Notes: generated from the letters alone by a model not told the origin. DNA of 64,000 bases from JANXYW01 sp031400455 (GCA_031400455.1 JANNPX010000020.1:1-64000); one strand, 5' to 3'; positions 49,508 to 57,412 are shown, counted from the first letter of the stretch. Made by a program: numbers and translations.

Positions 49508-51025
49508 TCACGCAGGCGCTTCGCGCTTCTTCGCCGCCCGCTTCGGCTTCGCCTCATCGGCCGACGTCACGCGCCCGCTGCGCGCGTCCGATGCCGTTTC
49601 GCTCGGCAGGATCACGATGAACTCCGTGCCGGCAAGCTCGGAACTCACTGCCCGCACCGTCCCGCCATGTGCTTCGACGATCTCCGTCACGATAGAAAGC
49701 CCCAACCCGCTACTGCCGCCCTTACGTGCGCGCGCCCGATCCACCTGGAAGAACCGCTCGAAGACACGCGGCAGGTCCTCCTGCGGAATCACCGACCCCG
49801 TGTTGTGTATGCCGACGCTGACATGCCCGCCGGGGAGCGTGCGCGCGTTCACGGTGATCGCGCCGCCGCGCGGCGTGTGCCGTACGGCGTTCTGCAGCAG
49901 ATTCGAAAACACTTGCTCCAGCCTCCGCCCATCTCCGTGTACCGCCGGCACCACATCGATGCGCACGTGCAATTCGATCTCCGCGTCGCGGATCGCCCAC
50001 TGGAACCGCTCGACCGTCCGCTCCAGCACCTCCGAGAGATCGACGTGGGCATGCTCCATTGAGACCTGGCCGGAGTCGATCTGCGACAGCAGCAGCAGGT
50101 CGTCGACAAGCACGCGCATCCGGTTCGCTTCCTCGTGAATCGTACGGCTGTACTGCTTCACATCTTCCGGATCGGTCACCACGCCGTCGACCATCGCCTG
50201 CGAGAAGCCCTGGATCGATGTCAGCGGCGTCTTCAACTCGTGTGAGACGTTCGCCAGCAGATCCTTCATCGTGCGCTGCGACGTGTTCACCTGCGTAGCC
50301 ATTTGGTTGAACGCTTCCGCCAGCCGCCCTACTTCATCCTCACCCCGGATCGGGATGTGCACGTCGTAGTTGCCCTGCGCCATTTGCTTCGACGCTTGCG
50401 TGATCCGCGCCAGCGGTCCGGAGATCGATCGGGAGATGAAGAACGACACGATGAACGACACGGTCAGCGCGATCAGCCCCGCCAGCGCCAACCGCGGCAC
50501 GAGATCCAGCCACGCCGATGTCAGCCGATCCTGCGGGATCGCGATCACTGGCTCGTACCCTGCCAGCCCCGGTGGGAACCCGGCGGCGTTCTCCGCAGTC
50601 GCCGCGAACAGCGTCAGCTGCGACGCACCGTTGTAGTCCACCCACTTGTACTCGCTGCCGTTCTCCGCGGTGACGATGACTTCGCCCCCCGTGAACGAGA
50701 GGACGTACTGGCCCAGGAGGTTCTCTGGCTCGGGCGCGCTGTCGAACACCACCAGCTCGTCGCTGTTGATCAGCATGATCCGCACGTCGGTCTCCGTCGC
50801 GCGGTCGTCCAGGAACTCCTTGATGTCGTCGATGGAGCTGCCGCTGTTGCTCAGCCGCGCGATCTTGTCGTTGAGCGGTTCGACTAGGCGTCCGTAGCGG
50901 TCGCGCGCCGACTCCTCCTGCTTGTCCCGCAACAAGAACAGCGCCCCGGCGCCGGCGAGGAATACCGCCAGCGCCACAACCAGCGCGAACGAGACGATGA
51001 GACGGGCTCTAAGACTCCCCAGCAT
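49508..51025 (-). CDS. membrane sensor histidine kinase (HAMP-HisKA-HATPase)
   Basis: 505 residues. TM1 about 9-31, an extracytoplasmic sensor region about 35-165, TM2 about 175-198, then HAMP (SGPLARITQASKQMAQG). HisKA carries the phosphorylated His in LANVSHELKTPLTSIQG near 268. The ATPase region has NLLQNAVRHTP and GGSSGLGLSIV. The C-terminus ends in a basic Lys/Arg/Ala tail of about 15 residues. It overlaps the OmpR-type regulator gene by 17 nt; together they form an operon. Confidence 0.94.
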   Translation of the reverse strand: MLGSLRARLIVSFALVVALAVFLAGAGALFLLRDKQEESARDRYGRLVEPLNDKIARLSNSGSSIDDIKEFLDDRATETDVRIMLINSDELVVFDSAPEPENLLGQYVLSFTGGEVIVTAENGSEYKWVDYNGASQLTLFAATAENAAGFPPGLAGYEPVIAIPQDRLTSAWLDLVPRLALAGLIALTVSFIVSFFISRSISGPLARITQASKQMAQGNYDVHIPIRGEDEVGRLAEAFNQMATQVNTSQRTMKDLLANVSHELKTPLTSIQGFSQAMVDGVVTDPEDVKQYSRTIHEEANRMRVLVDDLLLLSQIDSGQVSMEHAHVDLSEVLERTVERFQWAIRDAEIELHVRIDVVPAVHGDGRRLEQVFSNLLQNAVRHTPRGGAITVNARTLPGGHVSVGIHNTGSVIPQEDLPRVFERFFQVDRARARKGGSSGLGLSIVTEIVEAHGGTVRAVSSELAGTEFIVILPSETASDARSGRVTSADEAKPKRAAKKREAPA

Positions 51026-51701
51026 CGCTCTCTACCACCAGCTTGTATCCGACTCCCCAGACCGTCTGGATCTTCACGGACGATTCGCCAAGCTTTTCGC
51101 GGAGCCACGCCACATGGACGTCAATCGTCCGGGAGTCGCCGTAGTAGTCTGTGCCCCACACCAGCCGCAGCAGCCGCTCGCGATCCAGCACATTGCCCTT
51201 GTGCTGCGCGAACGCCGTCAGCAGGTCGAACTCCTTCGCCCGTAGCGTCAGCGAACGGCCGTCCAGCGTCGCCTCGCGGCTCGCCGCGTCGATGTGCAGG
51301 CCCCCGGCATCGATGACGTCCGCCACTTCGCGCTCGCCCTGCGCGCGCCGCAGCACCGCCTTCACGCGCGCCACGAGTTCGCGCGGATTGAACGGCTTCG
51401 ACATGTAATCGTCCGCGCCGACCTCCAGCCCGATGATGCGGTCGATGTCGTCGCCGCGCGCGGTGAGGATGATCACGGGAACGTTGCTGGTCTTGCGGAG
51501 TTCTTTGCAGACGGTGAGTCCGTCCATCTCCGGCATCATGATGTCGAGGACGATCAGGTCCGGGCGAATCGTCTTCGCCTTCTCGAGCGCCTGCTTGCCA
51601 TCGTGCGCAGCCTCGACGCGGAACCCCTCATTGTTGAGGTAGAGCCGCGCGAGTTGGACGATGTTCTTTTCGTCATCTACGACGAGGATGGTCCCCGGCA
51701 T
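51009..51701 (-). CDS. OmpR/PhoB-family response regulator
   Basis: 230 residues from the ATG at 51701. Receiver with VVDDEKN, phosphoacceptor Asp in LIVLDIMMPEMDG near 50, ILTARGDD and GADDYMSKPFNPREL. The winged-helix DNA-binding domain is about 130-228 (LTLRAKEFDLLTAFAQHKGN, SRTIDVHVAWLREKLG, VWGVGYKL). It pairs with the overlapping kinase. A perfect -10 TATACT lies at 51735-51740 and a 15-bp inverted repeat further upstream may be a control site. Confidence 0.95.
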   Translation of the reverse strand: MPGTILVVDDEKNIVQLARLYLNNEGFRVEAAHDGKQALEKAKTIRPDLIVLDIMMPEMDGLTVCKELRKTSNVPVIILTARGDDIDRIIGLEVGADDYMSKPFNPRELVARVKAVLRRAQGEREVADVIDAGGLHIDAASREATLDGRSLTLRAKEFDLLTAFAQHKGNVLDRERLLRLVWGTDYYGDSRTIDVHVAWLREKLGESSVKIQTVWGVGYKLVVESDAGES

Positions 51702-51754
51702 GGGCGCCAGCTTTCTGTGTACACCGCCGGGGCCAGTATAGACGGAGAGTAAGC

Positions 51755-51830
51755 GGGCGGACCGCTTGCTCACTCCCTGCCTCAAGATGTCACACCCTAC
51801 GCCTGAGTTAGACGTGCAAGCGGTCCGCCC
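51755..51830. promoter_or_regulatory. 15-bp inverted repeat upstream of the OmpR-type operon
   Basis: GGGCGGACCGCTTGC (51755-51769) and GCAAGCGGTCCGCCC (51816-51830) are perfect reverse complements 46 bases apart. They lie upstream of the TATACT box at 51735-51740 (minus strand). Role unknown: paired operator, transcription end, or remnant of a small mobile element. Confidence 0.5.
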
Positions 51831-51910
51831 ACATCTGCAAGGTAGCGATCCGGCGTCAACAAACTGCTAGAGAAGTGTTAAACCGATATGAACCAGATAT
51901 GTATCGGCAT

Positions 51911-51935
51911 CGTGGCGCGGGCTTTTCAGCCCGCG
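51911..51935. repeat. hairpin repeat family B
   Basis: CGTGGCGCGGGCTTTTCAGC then CCGCG. The remainder of the 441-base gap 51702-52142 contains the inverted repeat at 51755 and the ECF-type promoter at 52053. Confidence 0.65.
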
Positions 51936-52052
51936 TTGCCGGGTTCAAGACCGGATCGTCGTACACCGCAGCCCGCGGTCTCGTCACCGCTCCCGCATCC
52001 CTACAGCCCTGCTTGATAAAGAGGAATCTCGCCCGAAATCGGCGCCGCAAGC

Positions 52053-52080
52053 TGTAACGTTTGCCCCGCTCCCGCGTTTG
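52053..52080 (+). promoter_or_regulatory. ECF-sigma-type promoter 3 (TGTAAC-N16-CGTTTG)
   Basis: TGTAAC at 52053-52058 and CGTTTG at 52075-52080 with exactly 16 bases between, the same element as in front of both predicted small RNAs. Confidence 0.55.
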
Positions 52081-52142
52081 GGATACCGGCGAGCAATCAG
52101 GACGGGGCGCAAACGGGCACCCGCAACCTGGGTGCAGGCACC

Positions 52143-52382
52143 ATGACAGATCTCAGGGTTTCCGCCGATTCTGAGAGCAAGGCTATGAAGATGACCACCG
52201 AGACCCCCGCCAACGTCACCGCCATGCAGGACGCCGCCGATTCGCGCTGGCTCGCCTCCACACTGGAGCACGTGCGCGCCGATCTGCAGGCCGTCCCCAC
52301 CGCCGAAGCGATCGGCCGCATCCGCGAGCGCGTCCTGGGCGAAAAGGCCCCCCGCAAGCTCCAGCGCTCCATCGCCGCCTAG
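52143..52382 (+). CDS. small hydrophilic protein behind an ECF-type promoter
   Basis: 79 residues from the ATG at 52143; an ATG at 52185 with GCAAGG upstream would give 65. It is mostly helical and charged, with TLEHVRADLQAVPTAEAIGR, then IRERVLGEKAPRKLQ. There is no membrane segment or Cys. The 5' leader folds a GCACCC/GGGTGC hairpin just before the first ATG, and a strong terminator follows 28 nt after the stop. Together with the TGTAAC-N16-CGTTTG element this makes a compact single-gene unit. No family recognised. Confidence 0.55.
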   Translation: MTDLRVSADSESKAMKMTTETPANVTAMQDAADSRWLASTLEHVRADLQAVPTAEAIGRIRERVLGEKAPRKLQRSIAA

Positions 52383-52409
52383 CCAAATCCCGCACGACCA
52401 AGAAACTCA

Positions 52410-52441
52410 GAGCCCTGGCGAATGTCAGGGCTCATTCATTT
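52410..52441 (+). terminator. intrinsic terminator of the small gene
   Basis: GAGCCCTG and CAGGGCTC make a perfect 8-bp stem with an 8-nt loop, followed by ATTCATTTG. Confidence 0.6.
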
Positions 52442-52460
52442 GCCCTCTCAACCTCATTCG

Positions 52461-52499
52461 CCCCAACAAAATCTCTGCGATCTCTGCGCCTCTGCGGTG
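52461..52499. repeat. CTCTGCG heptad repeat (family C), copy 1 of an identical pair
   Basis: CCCCAACAAAATCTCTGCGA then TCTCTGCGCCTCTGCGGTG. The same 39 bases recur at 52647-52685. Confidence 0.75.
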
Positions 52500-52646
52500 T
52501 GAACAACCCGGCCCGCACCCTGGCATCGACCGCGGTCGTCCGCAGCGACCGTCCGCGACCGGCAGGCGAACGTACCCGCGCAGCTTCAGCTGCGCCGAAT
52601 CCCGGGAGGCCGCCGCCGAACGGAGAAACCTCGCGACCACACACGG

Positions 52647-52685
52647 CCCCAACAAAATCTCTGCGATCTCTGCGCCTCTGCGGTG
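52647..52685. repeat. CTCTGCG heptad repeat (family C), copy 2 of an identical pair
   Basis: Identical to 52461-52499. The pair brackets a 147-bp non-coding stretch in which I see nothing else. A TATACT box at about 52698 may serve the MFS gene. Confidence 0.75.
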
Positions 52686-52746
52686 AAAAGGCAGCCGGTA
52701 TACTCGCGCCACACGGACATCCGCACAACGAACGCGAGGACGCCGC

Positions 52747-53958
52747 GTGAAGCTCGAGACCTGGGAGAAGAACCTCTACGCCGTCTGGGTCTCGCAGTTC
52801 CTCGCCCTCATGGGCGCCAACCTCGTCTTCCCGTTCATCCCGTTCTTCGTGAAGGATCTCGGCATCAAGAGCGACTCCGATGCCGCTCTCTGGTCCGGCG
52901 TGCTCGCCACCGCCACCGGCGCCATGCTCTTCATCTCGTCGCCGCTGTGGGGCTCGCTTTCCGACCGCTTCGGCCGCAAGAACATGCTCTTGCGCGCGTA
53001 TGCTGGCGCCACCGTCACCATCACAGCACAGGCGATCGTCCAGAACGTCTGGCAGTTGCTCGCACTCCGCGCCCTGCAGGGTATGTTCGTCGGTACCATT
53101 CCCGCCGCGACAGCGCTGATCGCCGGAGGCACGCCGCAAAGGCGCATGGCGTACGCGCTCGGCCTGATCCAGATGGCCGTCTTCCTCTCGCAGACCGTCG
53201 GCCCCGTCGCCGGCGGACTGATGGCCGGCGTCGTGGGCTTCCGCATCACGTTCGCGCTCGGCGGCATCATGTACGTCGTCTCTTTCGTGCTCTGCCTCGT
53301 CTTCGTAAAGGAAGACTTCAAGCGCCCCGAGCCGGGGGAACGCGCGTCGTACGTCGAGAACCTGCGCACCGTCATGCGCGTCCCCACGATGCTGCTGCTG
53401 ATCACCGTGATGTTCCTCGTCAGCTCCGCCGCCGTCTTCGTGCGCCCGGTGGTGCCGCTGCTCGTCGAATCGTTCACCGACTCCAGCGTCGAAGCGAAGT
53501 CCGGCTTCGTCTTCGCCGCCATCGCCCTCACGAGCGCCATCGCCGCCGTCGTCTCCGGCCGCATCGCCACGCGCACCGGCTACCGCAACGCGCTGATCGG
53601 CGCGACGTTCGGTGCCGGCCTCGCCTACGCCGCCGTCGGCGCCACCAACTCGCTCGCTCCGCTGCTGCTGACCATGGCGTTCGTCGGCGTTTTTAGCGGC
53701 GCCATGATCCCAATGGTCAACGCGCTCATCGGCGCCAGCGCTCCCGATGGCAAGCACGGCTCCGCATTCGGCCTCGTCGGCAGCGCGCAGGCGCTGAGTT
53801 TCGCCGTCGCACCACTGCTGGGCGGCATCACCGCAAAGCAGCTCGGCATCCACGCCGGCTTCCCCATCGTCGGCACAGCCCTCGTCGCCGTCTCCGCACT
53901 AGTCTGGCTCACCGTCCGGGAGCCCGCCGGCCTCATCTTCGACGAAGCAACGACGTAG
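52747..53958 (+). CDS. major facilitator superfamily efflux transporter
   Basis: 403 residues from a GTG with GCGAGGA upstream. Twelve predicted helices. MFS motif A is WGSLSDRFGRKNMLL near 76-90, and the drug:H+ antiporter-type motif C region is VGPVAGGLMAGVVGF near 155. The halves are separated by a short loop after residue 200 (EDFKRPEPGERASYVENLR). Most like multidrug/tetracycline-type 12-helix exporters; substrate unknown. TATACT about 45 nt upstream may be its -10. Confidence 0.9.
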   Translation: MKLETWEKNLYAVWVSQFLALMGANLVFPFIPFFVKDLGIKSDSDAALWSGVLATATGAMLFISSPLWGSLSDRFGRKNMLLRAYAGATVTITAQAIVQNVWQLLALRALQGMFVGTIPAATALIAGGTPQRRMAYALGLIQMAVFLSQTVGPVAGGLMAGVVGFRITFALGGIMYVVSFVLCLVFVKEDFKRPEPGERASYVENLRTVMRVPTMLLLITVMFLVSSAAVFVRPVVPLLVESFTDSSVEAKSGFVFAAIALTSAIAAVVSGRIATRTGYRNALIGATFGAGLAYAAVGATNSLAPLLLTMAFVGVFSGAMIPMVNALIGASAPDGKHGSAFGLVGSAQALSFAVAPLLGGITAKQLGIHAGFPIVGTALVAVSALVWLTVREPAGLIFDEATT

Positions 53959-54000
53959 GAAGCGCGACGCGGGAGAGGAGAAACGGGAAAGACATGTGCT

Positions 54001-54082
54001 CGTGGCGCGGGCTTTTCAGCCCGCGTCGATCGCCGCTCGCCACCCTGCGTCCTTGCACGTGGCGCGGGCTTTTCAGCCCGCG
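54001..54082. repeat. two direct copies of hairpin repeat family B
   Basis: CGTGGCGCGGGCTTTTCAGC plus CCGCGTCGAT occurs at 54001 and again at 54058. Each can fold CGCGGGCT with AGCCCGCG. Confidence 0.7.
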
Positions 54083-54154
54083 TCGATCCAGCGCAGCACG
54101 CCATCCTCCATCCTCCACCCTCAATCCCGCTTCCCGTTTCCCGCCTCCAACCCC

Positions 54155-54160
54155 TACCAT
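54155..54160 (+). promoter_or_regulatory. -10 box of a probable leaderless promoter (Nudix gene)
   Basis: TACCAT ends 7 nt before the ATG at 54168; no ribosome binding site lies between. Confidence 0.45.
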
Positions 54161-54167
54161 CCAACCG

Positions 54168-54689
54168 ATGAACCCCGACCTCATCTTCTGCCCCCGCTGC
54201 GCTGACCACCTCGAATGGCGCGCCGTCGAGTACCCCGGCGTCCTCCACCCCGTCTGCCCGAAGTGCGACTTCATCCTGTGGCAGAACGTGAAGCCCAGCG
54301 TCGAAGCCCTCATCATCCGGGGCGAACGATCGAAGACGGAGATCCTGCTTGGCCGACGCATCGCCGACTTGCCGAACGTGCGATGGGATGCGCCCCGCGG
54401 ATTCCTCAACGCCGGCGACCAGATCGAGTCAGCGCTGATCCGCGAATGCCGCCGCGAGATGAGCATCGAAGTCACCATCGGCGATCTCGTCGGCGCCTAC
54501 GAGGGCATGTTCTACGACATCCCGATCGTCAGCCTCATCTACGCCTGCCGGATCACGTCCGGCACCCCCACTCCGCACGACTACATCGACGAAGTCCGCT
54601 GGTTCCCACTCAACGATCCGCCGGAGCTGGCGTTCGATATCGTCCGCGAAGCGATCACCGCGTTGTGGAGTAGGAATTTCAACCATTGA
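54168..54689 (+). CDS. Nudix-like protein with N-terminal zinc ribbon and altered Nudix box
   Basis: 173 residues from the ATG at 54168. A zinc ribbon (CPRC near 8, CPKC near 35) as in NADH pyrophosphatase-type Nudix proteins is followed by a Nudix domain. The box aligns as GFLNAGDQIESALIRECRRE; the usual GxxxxxE and REUxEE residues are partly replaced (first Glu to Asn, one Glu of the EE pair to Arg), so hydrolysis may be weak or lost. Its stop overlaps the TTG start of the next gene. Confidence 0.82.
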   Translation: MNPDLIFCPRCADHLEWRAVEYPGVLHPVCPKCDFILWQNVKPSVEALIIRGERSKTEILLGRRIADLPNVRWDAPRGFLNAGDQIESALIRECRREMSIEVTIGDLVGAYEGMFYDIPIVSLIYACRITSGTPTPHDYIDEVRWFPLNDPPELAFDIVREAITALWSRNFNH

Positions 54690-55297
54690 ACCGACGAACT
54701 GGAGTCATTGCTCTGGCTGCGCTGATGATCATCGGCGCGGTGATCGGCACCTACGTCTGGTACGGCAGTTCCGACGATACGGGCAGCGGACAAGCCGACC
54801 TCGACAAACTCAACCGCATACTTGTTCTTCAAGGCGAGCCCACGCTCGCGCCCGGCTCTGATCCCTCTAAGGGGAGACCCGTGTCGACGGAGCCATCCGC
54901 GAGCCCGCCCCCTCCCGGCCCGAGTCCCACCGCCAGACCGCCGTTGTGCGGAGGCGGCGCAATCACGGGCGGGCAAGAGATCGTCGACACGCATGGAGAG
55001 ACGAAGGGGTGCAGTGTTTACGGAACACAGTTGGTGTTTACGACCAATGGCGCACCAGGAGGAAACGGCGGTATCGGCACTTTCCAATGCGAACTTGACG
55101 ACGAGAGCTGCCTTGGCCGCAACGCGCCCAAAACACCGGGCTCATGGTCTTTCTTCGTCGCGCCGAGGCCGGGCGTCGTGAAGGTCCTCGCCTGGCTCCC
55201 ACCCGACGGCCTCGTCATCAACAACGGCGCCGCCCAGATGTGTTTCAACCTGACCACTCACGAATACGAGTCCAGTGCCAGTGAAACATGCAATTAG
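54686..55297 (+). CDS. membrane-anchored or secreted protein of unknown function
   Basis: 203 residues from a TTG overlapping the Nudix stop (TTGA). An N-terminal helix (VIALAALMIIGAVIGTYVW) acts as uncleaved anchor or signal. A Ser/Pro-rich linker (about 65-95) precedes a Cys-containing globular part with four to five Cys residues (CGGG, GCSVYG, FQCELDDESC, MCFNL, ETCN) that could form disulphides. No family recognised. Confidence 0.6.
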   Translation: MNRRTGVIALAALMIIGAVIGTYVWYGSSDDTGSGQADLDKLNRILVLQGEPTLAPGSDPSKGRPVSTEPSASPPPPGPSPTARPPLCGGGAITGGQEIVDTHGETKGCSVYGTQLVFTTNGAPGGNGGIGTFQCELDDESCLGRNAPKTPGSWSFFVAPRPGVVKVLAWLPPDGLVINNGAAQMCFNLTTHEYESSASETCN

Positions 55298-55343
55298 TGG
55301 TGGGGGTCGCTCTCGCGCTCAAGCCCCGTATAGACCAATGAGC

Positions 55344-55374
55344 TAATCTGTGTGATCTGTGTAATCTGCGGTTC
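55344..55374. repeat. ATCTGTGTG repeat (family C-like) before the fabF stop
   Basis: AATCTGTGTGATCTGTGTAA then TCTGCGG, ending 3 nt before the fabF stop codon on the minus strand. Confidence 0.5.
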
Positions 55375-55377
55375 CCG

Positions 55378-56613
55378 TCAGCCCCAGCGCCGAAACACCA
55401 GCGTGGCGTTCTGCCCGCCCATCCCGAACGAGTTGCTGAGCACAACGTCCACCTGCGCTTTGCGCGCGGTGTGCGGCACGTAGTCCAGGTCGCACTCCGG
55501 GTCCGGCGTGTCGAGGTTGATCGTCGGCGGGATCATGTTGTCGCGGATCGCCAGCACCGACGCCACCGCCTCCAGCCCGCCCGCCGCCGCCGCCGAGTGC
55601 CCCGTCATCGACTTGATGCTGCTCGCCGGCACGCGATACGCCGCGTCGCCGAACGCCAGCTTGATCGCCGCCGTCTCCGTCTTGTCGTTGTAGGGCGTGC
55701 CCGTGCCGTGCGCGTTCAGCCACGACACGTCGCCGCCGCTGATGCCCGCCGACTTCAGCGCGCGGATCATCGAGAGCGACTGACCCTCGGCGTCCGGTGC
55801 GGCGTCGTCGACCGCATCGAACGACCACCCCTGCCCGATGTACTCCGCCAAGATCGTCGCGCCGCGCGCCTGCGCGTGCTCAAGCGACTCCAGCACCAGC
55901 ACGCCCGCGCCCTCGCCCAGCACGAAGCCGTCGCGGTGCAGGTCGAACGGCCGCGAAGCCTTCTCCGGCGTGTCGTTGTAGCCTTTCGAGAGCGCGCCCA
56001 TCAGCCCCATCGTCGCCACGGCGACCGGCGTGATGATCGCCTCCGTCCCGCCTGAAAGCAGGATGTCCGCCGCGCCGCTGCGGATCATGCTGAACGCGTG
56101 GCCCAGCGCGTCCGTCGCCGAGGCGCACGCGCTGTTCACCGACGAGCTCGGCCCGCGCAGCCCCAGCTCGCGCCCGACGCGCCCCGCCGCCATGTGCGGC
56201 CCCCACTTCGGGATGATCAGCGGGTCGACGCGTCCCGGACCGCGCTCGTCGATGATCGTCTCCTGGCGCCCCATCTCGAACACGCCGCCCGTGCTGGCCA
56301 TGATCACGCCGGTCTCGGTGGCGGTGTGCCGATCCAGCTCGATCTTCGCCGAGACCAGCGCCTCCTTCGACGCCTTCAGCGCAATCTGCGCAAAACGCCC
56401 CGACCGCCGCGCCGCGCGATGATCCATCACCTCAGCCGGGTCGAAGCCCTTAATCTCCCCAGCCACCCGCACGGAGTGCTTCGACGCATCGAAGCGCGTG
56501 ATCGGCCCGATGCCGCTCTTCCCGGCCAGCAGCCCCTGCCAGAAGCTCTCCGCATCGTTGCCGATCGGCGTGATCGCGCCGACCCCCGTAATCACGACTC
56601 TGCGCAGTTCCAA
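55378..56613 (-). CDS. fabF: beta-ketoacyl-ACP synthase II
   Basis: Elongating condensing enzyme of fatty acid synthesis. 411 residues from a TTG at 56613, chosen because AAGGAG lies 6 nt upstream and (M)ELRRVVITGVGAITPIG is the exact family N-terminus. The active-site Cys is in SVNSACASATDALG, with His in LNAHGTGTPYND and in SMTGHSAAAAGG. FGMGGQNATLVF closes the protein. No other fab genes adjoin, so it may serve as a lone KASII or in specialised acyl chain synthesis. Confidence 0.94.
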   Translation of the reverse strand: MELRRVVITGVGAITPIGNDAESFWQGLLAGKSGIGPITRFDASKHSVRVAGEIKGFDPAEVMDHRAARRSGRFAQIALKASKEALVSAKIELDRHTATETGVIMASTGGVFEMGRQETIIDERGPGRVDPLIIPKWGPHMAAGRVGRELGLRGPSSSVNSACASATDALGHAFSMIRSGAADILLSGGTEAIITPVAVATMGLMGALSKGYNDTPEKASRPFDLHRDGFVLGEGAGVLVLESLEHAQARGATILAEYIGQGWSFDAVDDAAPDAEGQSLSMIRALKSAGISGGDVSWLNAHGTGTPYNDKTETAAIKLAFGDAAYRVPASSIKSMTGHSAAAAGGLEAVASVLAIRDNMIPPTINLDTPDPECDLDYVPHTARKAQVDVVLSNSFGMGGQNATLVFRRWG

Positions 56614-56752
56614 GCGGAGCTCCTTCGGGGTTGGTCGGTCGTCTTCGTTCGCCACGATCAGTGTAACAGCGGCCTTCACGCGTGGGCGCTGTGCTCCGGT
56701 GTCGGCAATCGGGTGCCACGCGAGGGAAAGTTGCGTTAGCATGGTATTCACG

Positions 56753-57412
56753 ATGACATTGCGCCTGCGTATCGTTCATCTGTTAGTAGTGCTCATGCTG
56801 GTCGGCATCGCCGCCGGAGCCTGTGGCGGGTCTAATACGCCGACGACCCGCCTGTCGCCCACGCCGACCGATGACAGCCACGCCGCCACCCGCACGACAG
56901 CGGCGTCAACGGTAACACCAGGCGCCGACGGCGTGATTCGTGAGCTTGTGACCTCGCGGCTGGCGACCGAAACAGGCAGGGCCGACTGCCCAACAGCCTG
57001 GCTGGGTTTCGAAAACGCAGCAATCTCGGTCTGCTACCCACCTGCGTACCACGCTGAAACGATAGTTATCTCTTCGACACCAGACCCATATTTGGTTCTC
57101 CGCCTGATCCCTGGCGATCCGGTTGCCCAGACCGCCAGCACACTCAGCTTGCACACGCTCGCCACGTACGCGCCGCTCACGAACTGTGAGTTCGATGCGG
57201 AACAAGTCGACACCTCGGCGGAGACGAGCCTCGCGCCATACGAACTCGGCGGATCCGAGGGCGTCGCCTGTACCGCGCGCACGACGTACGCTACACAATT
57301 CAACGGGAGCGCCCCGGCACCTTCCGGCGCAGTCGAGTTCCGCGCCTATGCCGCGACGGCTGAACAGCTCGCTCTCGCAATGAGCATCCTCTCAACGATG
57401 CGCCTTAAGTAG
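56753..57412 (+). CDS. putative lipoprotein of unknown function
   Basis: 219 residues from the ATG at 56753. Signal with lipobox-like end (LVVLMLVGIAAGACGG), then a Thr/Ser-rich linker to about residue 60 and a globular domain with three or four Cys (DCPTAWLGFENAAISVCYPP, NCEFDA, VACTART). The pattern CPTAWLGFENAAISVCYP and a C-terminal LALAMSILSTMR helix suggest a small exported beta-rich domain. No family recognised. It may share the region with the ECF sigma genes downstream, but a 188-nt gap separates them. Confidence 0.6.
   Translation: MTLRLRIVHLLVVLMLVGIAAGACGGSNTPTTRLSPTPTDDSHAATRTTAASTVTPGADGVIRELVTSRLATETGRADCPTAWLGFENAAISVCYPPAYHAETIVISSTPDPYLVLRLIPGDPVAQTASTLSLHTLATYAPLTNCEFDAEQVDTSAETSLAPYELGGSEGVACTARTTYATQFNGSAPAPSGAVEFRAYAATAEQLALAMSILSTMRLK

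Noticed and set aside
51940..51965. tRNA T-arm-like sequence (CCGGGTTCAAGACCGG)
   Set aside because: No acceptor, D or anticodon arms fit around it and the loop does not follow TTCRANY; it is just a small palindrome.
21996..54082. CRISPR array made of the repeated hairpins
   Set aside because: Copies are kilobases apart with no regular spacers and no cas genes.
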